Assembly (NCBI RefSeq): GCF_902167145.1
Contig: NC_050104.1
Location: 98,963,849 to 99,027,848 of the forward strand
Direction: 5' to 3'
Source of the DNA: Zea mays
Taxonomy: Eukaryota > Streptophyta > Magnoliopsida > Poales > Poaceae
DNA: 64,000 nt
The position numbers and the translations under genes were made by a program. Shown here one piece after another: positions 57,201-64,000 of the stretch (position 1 is the stretch's first letter; each line of letters starts with the position of its first letter). The notes beneath the pieces were generated by a model that saw only the letters and a program-made list of their open reading frames with translations, was not told the origin of the DNA and did no database searches.

Positions 57201-57905
57201 GAATCATGGCTCATGGGTAAAGTGTGCAACCTCTGCAGAGGGTAGTGAAACTGGTATATCAGCCGTGCTCATGGTTAAGAGCAGCCTTGGGATCCTCTTT
57301 GATTAGAGATACAGATGGTTCGAGATACAAGGACTATGTTATGGTTTTGGTTCGACTATGATGATGATGTTCCTCGATGAGGAAATGGTTTACGGGTTGG
57401 TTAATGCTAAAATCTGGCTTCTACTAATGATAAATACCTGACCAACTAAAAGCAACTGCTTGAGCCTAACCCCACATAAAGCTAGTCCACTTCAGCCAAA
57501 CGGGACATTTGCTGAGTACGTTGATGTGTACTCATCCTTGCTTTACCACAAAACACCAGGTTGTCCGCATTGTAACCACTGCTCAGGAGAAGGTGAAGCC
57601 GTGGAAGGAGACTTCCAGGAGTTCCAAGACTACGACGAATTCTAGGTGTGGGTTGGCGGCAACCCCCCAGTCAGCTGCCTGTGAAGGCCTTGTCTTTACT
57701 GCGTTTCGCTAGCACTTTGATTTAACTGTTAAGACGATGACTATGTGGATGTCTATGACTCTGTGATGTAATAAGTTAATACTCTTTTATTACTATTCGA
57801 GCACTGTGCAATGATGTTCATTTATGTAATCGCTGTGTACGTGAGTTCTGATCCTGGCACGTACATAGTTCGCATTCGGTTTGCCTTCCAAAACCGGGTG
57901 TGACA
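54264..57905 (+). repeat. Solo LTR, chromovirus-like, 3642 bp
   Basis: TGTAACACCCTGAATTTGGG at the left and ACCGGGTGTGACA at the right, flanked by AGGGG. It is homologous to the truncated LTR of element F (42148-45662). No internal domain is present, so it was left by recombination between the two LTRs of a former element. It holds a C22-type homopolymer near 54656 and a GC-rich core (54600-55930) whose long ORFs on both strands are compositional. Confidence 0.88.
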
Positions 57906-57910
57906 AGGGG
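57906..57910. repeat. Target-site duplication of 3.6-kb solo LTR, right copy
   Basis: AGGGG, identical to 54259-54263. Confidence 0.9.
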
Positions 57911-58878
57911 ATTCAATGGAGCACTAGGGCACACAACCATGCACTGGGATTCACAAGATTGACACAAGAATTTGAAATGGATCAAACAAGGGGTGGTGAG
58001 AGGCTTGACTGAGCTGTGAAACAGAGAGAAAAAGAGGGAAAGGATCTCGAGCAGCTCACTAGAGGGGAAGGGAGGCCGAGCAGGAGCACTACCACTGGAG
58101 CACGGCCGCCGGCGAGGAGGTGGTCGCCGGAGAGGAGAGCTGATCGCCTGAGGAGGGCAGAGAGCCAGAGAGTGGGAGGAAACTGAGAGCCTCTAGCTCA
58201 GCTCGGGCTGGAGGTGTTTTTTTTAAAACGCAATATGGGTGCACCAGACAGTTTACAGTGCCTGTCCGGTGCACACCGGACAGCGCACAGTAGCTGTCCG
58301 GTGCACCACCGGACAACGCACAGAAAAATGGGATTTGAGCGTGCGGCTGCTGGTGCACCGGACATTGCACAGTGCAGTGTCCGGTGCACACCGGACTATC
58401 CGGTGACCCCAGACAGAGGGAAATTTTGAAATTTTTGAATTTTTCTATCTAGTTTTCAACCAAACCAAATTCCAACTTATAATCACACAAAATAACACTT
58501 GTTGGGACAGGTATTGGCACCCTCATATATTTTCTCATAATTTTCAAAATATTTTGTCATAGGCTAGATAATTTTTAGAGAAAATAGGCAAATGGTGAAA
58601 TTTGCATTTTGGCCTTGCACTAGGGGTTTTCATGAGTGATTTGAGTTTTGAATACTCCCCCTAAGTGCAGTACCTCATGCATATTTCAAGAACCACCAAT
58701 TGCATAGTAAATAAGAATTTAAGTGCTAAAAGCTTAAAACTAAGACTTGTCAAGTTTGATCCGAGTTAAGCTTTTTCACTCACTTTGTTGGCGGTTATCT
58801 CAACTAGGTTAGACAAGCCCTAGATGCAATAAAGAAATTTAAATATGCAATGCAAGCTTGACAACACCATTTGACATC
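57911..58878 (-). other. S2 spacer between pol and extra ORF, with CCGGAC palindromes
   Basis: Non-coding. At 58257-58405 there are repeated TGTCCGGTGCACACCGGACA-type inverted repeats (a perfect one at 58263-58282). On the minus strand a GC-rich, 5'-UTR-like stretch and then a T-rich one follow towards the extra ORF. The layout resembles an internal promoter plus intron. No ORF with a domain is present. Confidence 0.55.
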
Positions 58879-59280
58879 TTACATAAAATTTCTGAGATCA
58901 AGTATATTTAATTCATTTCTCAACATGCAAAAGCGGGTTTTATCAAGTGGCTTAGTGAAAATATCCGCTAATTGATCTTCCAACCTCACTCCTAAAAGGA
59001 TGTCTCCTTTAGCAACATGATCTCTAAGGAAGTGATGACGGATATCAATGTGCTTGGTGCGAGAGTGTTGTACAGGATTATTAGCAATTTTAACAGCACT
59101 CTCATTGTCACACAACAAAGGTACCTTTTCTAGAACTACGCCATAGTCTAGAAGAGTTTGTTTCATATATAAAATTTGTGTGCAACAAGCACCCGCGGCA
59201 ATGTATTCCGCTTCGGCAGTTGACAAGGCAACACTATTTTGCTTTTTGGATGTCCATGATACTAGTGATCTCCCAAGCAA
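58879..59280 (-). pseudogene. Element S2 Copia RNase H
   Basis: [20 protein letters not shown] with the Glu-Ala-Glu-Tyr motif, LLCDNESAVKIANNPVQHSR, TKHIDIRHHFLRD and EDQLADIFTKPLD are the canonical Copia RNase H blocks. The frame is open to the stop at 58879 and joined to RT by a short overlap with a frameshift near 59270. It degrades the RNA template during cDNA synthesis. Confidence 0.9.
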
Positions 59281-60320
59281 ATGGCACCCCCAGAAGTAAT
59301 TTTTCTATCAATTTTGCAACTGGCATAATCCGAATCGGAATAGCCAATTAAGTCAAAAGTAGCTCCTTTGGGATACCACAGACCAACGCTTGGGGTGTGC
59401 CTAAGATACCTAAGAATTCTTTTAACAGTGCGAAGATGAGCTTTCTTAGGATTAGATTGAAATCTAGCACACATACAGACACTAAACATGATATCGAGCC
59501 TAGATGCGGTAAGGTACAATAAACTACCAATCATAGAGCGGTAGAGAGTTTGATTAACCGGGTTACCTCCCTCATCTAGGTCGAGATGTCCATTTGTTGG
59601 CATAGGTGTCTTGATTGGTTTGCACTTCTCCATGTTGAACCTTTTCAAGAAGTCTTTGGTATACTTCTCTTGTGAGAGGAAGTTACCATCCTTCATTTGC
59701 TTAACTTGAAAGCCAAGGAAGTATGTTAGCTCACCAATCATTGACATCTCGAACTCCTTCGACATCAACTCACCAAATTCCTTGCAATGATAGTCATTTG
59801 TCGAGCCAAAGATTATGTCATCAACATATACTTGACAAATGAAAATATCACCGTTATGTTTCTTTGTGAATAGAGTTGTGTCGACGGTCCCGATTTTGAA
59901 GCCCTTTTCGATGAGGAAGTCGCGAAGACGCTCATACCAAGCCCTTGGAGCTTGCTTTAGCCCATATAGCGCGTTGGACAACATGTAGGCATGGTTAGGA
60001 TATCTAGGGTCTTCAAATCCATGTGGTTGCTCAACATATACAAGTTCATTTATGAAGCCATTTAAAAATGCACTTTTTACATCCATTTGATAAAGTTTTA
60101 TATCATAGCATGATGCATATGCAAGTAGGATACGGATGGCTTCCAGTCGAGCAACCGGTGCAAAGGTCTCTCCAAAATCTAAGCCTTCAACTTGAGAGAA
60201 TCCCTTTGCAACAAGTCTTGCCTTGTTCCTTACAATCACGCCTTGATCATCTTGTTTGTTTCTAAAACCCACTTTGTTCCAATGATTCTTGCATCTTGTG
60301 GGGGCTTCTCCAGGGTCCAA
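59262..60320 (-). pseudogene. Element S2 Copia reverse transcriptase
   Basis: [72 protein letters not shown] and the catalytic [14 protein letters not shown] give an unambiguous Copia [22 protein letters not shown] and the connection follow. The frame is open over 352 codons; upstream of 60320 a frameshift separates it from the integrase tail. Confidence 0.92.
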
Positions 60321-60460
60321 ACTTGGTTACGAGTGAAGTTGTTAAGTTCTTCATGCATGGCTTTCACCCAGTCCGGATCCTGTAGCGCCTCATCTATACA
60401 TGTAGGCTCAACACAAGAAACAAAGGAGTGATTTTCAATAAAAGAAGCATGTCTATGTGA

Positions 60461-61430
60461 TCAAGTAATAACCCCTTGTGAAGGACTCCCAATGATTTGG
60501 TTTTGAGGATGAGCTTGAAGTAGTGATGAGTTTCTCCTGTCAACCACATGGGAAGAAGATCCTGGAGCATCAACATCTTCGGCTTGTACCCTTGCTTGTT
60601 CATGAGAGACAAATGTATCTTCATTTGCATGCCTCTCATCTTTTTCATCATCTTGTGGTACATTTAATGAAGAAGGCTTGTCAATGTTTTGCACCTCTTC
60701 ATCTTCTTTTGGTTTGATAGCTCCAATTGGCATGTTCTTCATTGCTTCCCTAAGTGGCTCATCACCTACATCATCAAGATTTTCAAGTGCTCCTTGGGAG
60801 CCATTAGTCTCATCAAATTCCACATCATATGTTTCTTCTACCACGCCAGTGGCATGGTTGAATACTTGATATGCTTTGGACTTTAATGAATAACCCAATA
60901 GAAAACCAATATCACAACATCTTTGAAGATTCCCTAGGTGATGGCGTTTCTTGTAGATGTAGCATTTGCATCCAAACACCCGGAAGAATGAGACGTCTAG
61001 CTTTTCCCCATTTAGCAGTTCATAGGGAGTCTTCGCAAGCAGCCGGTGAGGAAATAGCCTGTTTGATGCATAACATGCAGTGTTGACAGCTTCGGCCCAA
61101 AACCTCTCCGGTGTGTTATAATCATCAATCATTGTTCTTGCAAGTGTGATCAAGGTCCTGTTTTTCCTTTCAACAACTCCATTTTGTTGAGGTGTATATG
61201 TTGCAGATACTTCATGCTTGATCCCAATCTCATCACAGTACTCATGAATGTTGGTGTTGTCAAATTCTTTACCATTATCACTTTTAATCTTCTTGATCTT
61301 GCAATCAAATTCATTTTGAGCTTTCTTGGCAAACTTCTTGAATATAGATGCAACTTCAGATTTGTCATGGAGAAAGAACACCCAAGTGTATCTTGAGAAA
61401 TCATCAACAATCGAGGTTGCCACCAGCACT
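60461..61430 (-). pseudogene. Element S2 integrase core and C-terminus
   Basis: VDDFSRYTWVFFLHDKSEVA begins the piece. The second Asp lies in KIKSDNGKEFDNTNIHEYCD and the Glu in TPQQNGVVERKNRTL. The C-terminal blocks PYELLNGEKLDVSFFRVFGC and GYSLKSKAYQVFN follow, then an acidic linker to RT. The first catalytic Asp (LHMDLFGPTNY) is in the preceding piece; a frameshift near 61420 separates them. Confidence 0.9.
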
Positions 61431-61814
61431 TACATAATTTGTAGGTCCAAATAAATCCATATGAAGTAGTTCCAGTGGCCTTGATGTTGACAGGAAAGCT
61501 TTTGTAGGATGTGTATTAGCAACTTGCTTCCCAGCTTGACATGCACTACAAGGCTTGTCCTTTTTAAATACAACATCCTTTAATCCTCTAACCATGTCCT
61601 TATTTAATACCTTCTTGAGTGTGCTCATCCCAACATGTGCAAGCCTCCTAAGCCAAAGCCATCTAAGTGAAGCTTTGGTGAAGAGGCAAGTTTTTAAGTC
61701 TGCATCTTCTGAAGTGAAATCCACTAAGTAGAGATTGTTGTATCTAAATCCTTTGAACACCATTGATTCATCATCCATTTTTGATACAATAACCTCTATG
61801 GAGTGAATAAGCAT
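61404..61814 (-). pseudogene. Element S2 GAG-pre-integrase and integrase start
   Basis: The zinc-binding region WLWLRRLAHVGMSTLKKVLN has Leu where the first His of the WHRRLGH-type motif is expected, followed by PCSACQAGKQVANTHPTKAF with the two Cys. LHMDLFGPTNY contains the first catalytic Asp. The frame ends with a shift near 61404-61420. Confidence 0.85.
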
Positions 61815-62252
61815 TGAAGTCCAAGATCATAGAGTTGACCCACTGATAATAAATTGAAGCTCAAAGGTGCAACCAAGAGAACATTTGAAATTGATAAATC
61901 ATTTGAAATTGCCACCTTGCCAAGTCCTTGCACTTTCCCTTTTGAATTATCTCCAAATGTGATTTTGTCTTGTCCATCAACATTCTCATCAAGTGAGGTG
62001 AACATCCGTGGGTTGCCTGACATATGTTGTGTGCATCCACTGTCAATAACCCAATGGCTCCCACCAGTCTTGTAGTTCACCTTCCGTTCACCTCTAGCCA
62101 TGAGGCATAGGTGAGAAGTCGATGATGGCGATGGTGGTGGTGAAGAGAAGTCTCCGGCGATGGCGGCAACTTTTTCATCATTCTCTTCTTCACTTGAAGA
62201 AGATCCACTTGATGACTCAATGTCAGTGAACCAGTCACCAACAATATATGCC
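61796..62252 (-). pseudogene. Element S2 gag end and aspartic protease
   Basis: The gag tail is Ser/Glu/Pro-rich (SSSGSSSSEEEND, SSPPPSPSSTSHLCLMARGE). The protease has an intact WVIDSGCTQHMSG site and LSFNLLSVGQLYDLGLQCLF. It is cut at 62252 by the Tat element insertion, so the rest of gag is outside the window. A short frame change joins it to the next piece near 61800. Confidence 0.85.
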
Positions 62253-62839
62253 TGTTGGGGTTGTGCTTCGGTGCGCCGAAGGTCTCACACGAAGAAACAG
62301 CTTCGGCTGAAGTCGTCTCCAAGAGATGGCCGAAGGTCCCTTTTCATGGAGCTTCGGCGTTTTAAACCGACATAGAGATAGAATGACCTTTTTATACATA
62401 TAGGTCTGAGTCAATGCTGTAAACTTTCGCAAGGGACATAATTGTAATTTGTCACAGGCTGCGACCTGTGCCTATAAATAGATGAACAGTACCTCTGTAC
62501 TGTTCATGTGAACCTGTCATTTGCTTTCACATCACGCTTGTACTTTTGCCTTCTGCAGGACCGAAGGTACATTTGTAATTCAAAATCATTTATATTCATT
62601 AATACAAGTAGAGATAATTCTATGACAATATTTAAATGTTTATTTCATATTCTATGATTTATGTGAATGCTTCATTCTTCATTGTTATGCTTACGAAGGT
62701 AAGTCCTTCGTAACCTTCGTCCGAGATGCTTTATATCCCGAAGGGATATATCGTTATGGAGGACGAAGGACCTTAACACTTAACATTTTTTGTGTTGCCT
62801 TGTTCTTAATTCTTAGCATTTGAGAACAAGTCCCCAACA
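62253..62839 (+). repeat. Element B2 5' LTR
   Basis: 587 bp, TGTTGGGGTTGTGCTTCGG to TCCCCAACA. The second half parallels the B and E2 LTRs (CTATAAATA at 62472, hairpin at 62482-62507, GCCTTGTTCTTAATTC near the end). Confidence 0.9.
62472..62507 (+). promoter_or_regulatory. LTR promoter: TATA box and hairpin (B2)
   Basis: CTATAAATA followed by ATGAACAGTAC-CTCT-GTACTGTTCAT, a perfect 11-bp stem with a four-base loop, at the expected transcription start. Confidence 0.68.
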
Positions 62840-62856
62840 TTGGCGCCCACCTCCGG
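62840..62856 (+). other. Element B2 primer-binding site
   Basis: TTGGCGCCCACCTCCGG directly after the LTR, the same as in element B (10688-10704, minus strand). Confidence 0.78.
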
Positions 62857-62883
62857 TCAACTCACTTCCACCTTTCTGAGCTG

Positions 62884-64000
62884 ATGGCTTCATTCAACAC
62901 TCAAGCTGGAGCTGCTTCGGCTTCGAAGCTGGTGCTCCCGATAACAGGCGGTTCTTGCTCAGAGCCAGCTAACAAAAAGCAGAAGAAGGAGGCTCAGAGA
63001 AGGGTGCAGCATGTTGGAGTGCAGGGACCCTTCATTAAGTCAAAATGGTCTCACGTTCCAATTACCTTCTCTCAGGAAGATCTTCAGCTCAAGGACTATC
63101 CTCACAATGATGCTATGGTCATTTCTTGTGTGATCAAAGGGTTTCTGGTTCACAATGTCCTAGTTGACACAGGCAGTGCAGCTGACATTATATTTGCCAA
63201 AGCCTTCAGACAGATGCAAGAGCCTGAAGACAAGATTCATGATGCTACGCACCCTCTTTGTGGCTTCGGAGGGCGGCAGATTGTGGCACTCGGGAAGATT
63301 ACCATGCCGGTAACCTTCGGATTTGTTCATAACACAAGGACTGAGCAAATTGTGTTTGATATTGTTGACATGGAATACCCCTACAACGCCATCATTGGTC
63401 GGGGTACCTTAAATGCTTTTGAAGCAATTCTTCACCCAGCTTATCTCTGCATGAAGATACCTTCGGACCAAGGCCCTATTGCTATTCATGGGAGTCAGGA
63501 AGCTGCCAGAAGGGCCGAAGGAAGCTGGACTGATTCCAAGGCAATTCATAATATAGATGGAGTTGAAGCTTGTGAACAGTATAAGTTCAGGAGGGAAAAA
63601 GCAGCTTCGGCTGATCAGCCGAAGCCCATGCTGCTGTGTGAGGATATAGCAGAGCAGAAGGTGCTATTGGGCTCGCAATTATCTGAAGATCAAGAGAAAA
63701 CCTTGATAAGGTTTTTATTCAACAATAAAGATGTTTTTGCATGGTCAGCCAATGATCTTTGTGGAGTGAATCGGGATGTTATTGAACATTCGCTCAATGT
63801 TGACCCATCCTTCAGACCCCGCAAGCAGAGGCTTCGGAAAATGTCTGATGACAAGGCCGAAGGGGCTCGCAATGAAGTAAAAAGACTCCTAAGTGCAGGA
63901 GTTATCAGAGAAGTGAAGTATCCAGAATGGCTAGCTAACACTGTTATGGTGAAGAAGGCCAATGGAAAGTGGAGAATGTGTATTGATTTCACAGATCTCA
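62884..64000 (+). CDS. Element B2 protease-reverse transcriptase polyprotein, partial
   Basis: ATG at 62884, 28 bp after the primer site, opens a frame without stops to the window end (372 codons so far). A short Lys-rich leader of about 75 residues is followed by the protease with an intact LVDTGSAADIIFAKAF site, GGRQIVALGKITMPV and YNAIIGRGTLNAFEAI, then the RT start with VIEHSLNVDPSFRPRKQRL, EWLANTVMVKKANGKWRMC and IDFTDL at the edge. There is no gag domain. The start is chosen because it is the first ATG after the primer site and is conserved in element B. The product would need gag from another element. Confidence 0.85.
   Translation, partial: MASFNTQAGAASASKLVLPITGGSCSEPANKKQKKEAQRRVQHVGVQGPFIKSKWSHVPITFSQEDLQLKDYPHNDAMVISCVIKGFLVHNVLVDTGSAADIIFAKAFRQMQEPEDKIHDATHPLCGFGGRQIVALGKITMPVTFGFVHNTRTEQIVFDIVDMEYPYNAIIGRGTLNAFEAILHPAYLCMKIPSDQGPIAIHGSQEAARRAEGSWTDSKAIHNIDGVEACEQYKFRREKAASADQPKPMLLCEDIAEQKVLLGSQLSEDQEKTLIRFLFNNKDVFAWSANDLCGVNRDVIEHSLNVDPSFRPRKQRLRKMSDDKAEGARNEVKRLLSAGVIREVKYPEWLANTVMVKKANGKWRMCIDFTDL

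Larger units (their letters stand above)
49541..62252 (-). mobile_element. Element S2: Sirevirus (Copia), 5' end outside window
   Basis: Minus-strand order from right: gag end, protease, integrase, RT, RNase H, a non-coding spacer with CCGGAC palindromes, an extra 3' ORF, polypurine tract, and 3' LTR (49541-50969). It lies in the 3' ORF of S1; the left flank is GGGTG (49536-49540), while the right copy would be outside the window. It is interrupted by a solo LTR at 54264-57905 and by a Tat element at 62253. Pol has several frameshifts. Confidence 0.82.
62253..64000 (+). mobile_element. Element B2: second gag-less Grande-like Tat element, runs off the window
   Basis: 5' LTR (62253-62839), primer-binding site identical to element B's, and an uninterrupted protease-RT frame from 62884 to the window end. 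It inserted into S2 near gag/protease; the left flank is ATGCC (62248-62252). It is in the opposite orientation to element B and shows no lesion in the visible part. Confidence 0.88.

Noticed and set aside
1..64000. CRISPR arrays, operons, riboswitches, rRNA
   Set aside because: All content is eukaryotic transposon sequence; no regularly spaced direct repeats or prokaryotic gene organisation are present.

Overview
This window is intergenic DNA from a large grass genome, most likely maize (Zea mays) or a close relative. It consists almost entirely of LTR retrotransposons nested in one another, with solo LTRs, truncated pieces and MITEs. Families are assigned from recognisable protein motifs (Ty3/gypsy Tat lineage, chromovirus with chromodomain, Copia Sirevirus) and from LTR signatures typical of maize. 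Family names such as Grande, Tekay, Opie and cinful/flip are from memory and tentative. No convincing host gene, rRNA, tRNA or CRISPR array was seen.

Layout. Element A (1-32123, + strand; its 5' part lies outside the window) is a decayed Tat-lineage element. It is interrupted twice, each time with a 5-bp target duplication: by element B (1758-11323, - strand, TSD TACCG) and, inside A's 3' LTR, by element C (17624-31055, + strand, TSD TCGCC), a chromovirus with LTRs near 4 kb. A itself lies in an Opie-like Sirevirus fragment (32124-33532, - strand). Then come two Tat-type 3' ends in opposite orientation (33533-41128), the right one holding a solo Sirevirus LTR (37717-38880, TSD ACTCT). Next are a non-coding internal stretch with a chromovirus-like polypurine tract (41129-42147) and its 3' LTR (42148-45662), which contains a hAT-like MITE that itself contains a Tourist-like MITE. 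A putative DNA-transposon end follows (45663-46477). Two nested minus-strand Sireviruses fill the rest: S1 (from 46478) and S2 (from 49541). S2 is interrupted by a 3.6-kb solo LTR (54264-57905, TSD AGGGG) and, at 62253, by a second B-family element that runs off the right edge with its protease-RT frame still open.

Most notable content. The Tat elements carry, next to the 3' LTR and antisense to pol, an extra gene with its own TATA box, a conserved gypsy-type-transposon-like N-terminal domain, a coiled-coil C-terminal part and two apparent spliceosomal introns. Three divergent copies occur here (2861-5768, 33938-37051, 40168-37130). The B family also goes straight from primer-binding site to protease with no gag, and its LTRs have a hairpin just after the TATA box. 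Other points are a coiled-coil ORF upstream of gag in chromovirus C, extra proline-rich 3' ORFs in the Sireviruses, and an unusual GTTCAACTG-type palindrome/tandem array in the S1 LTR where related LTRs use CACCGGAC-GTCCGGTG palindromes.

How the parts work together: in each element pol supplies protease, reverse transcriptase, RNase H and integrase, gag supplies the particle, and LTRs supply promoter and terminator. Almost every coding region here is broken by stops or frameshifts, so most copies could move only with proteins from elsewhere. The element entering at 62253 shows no break in the part visible.
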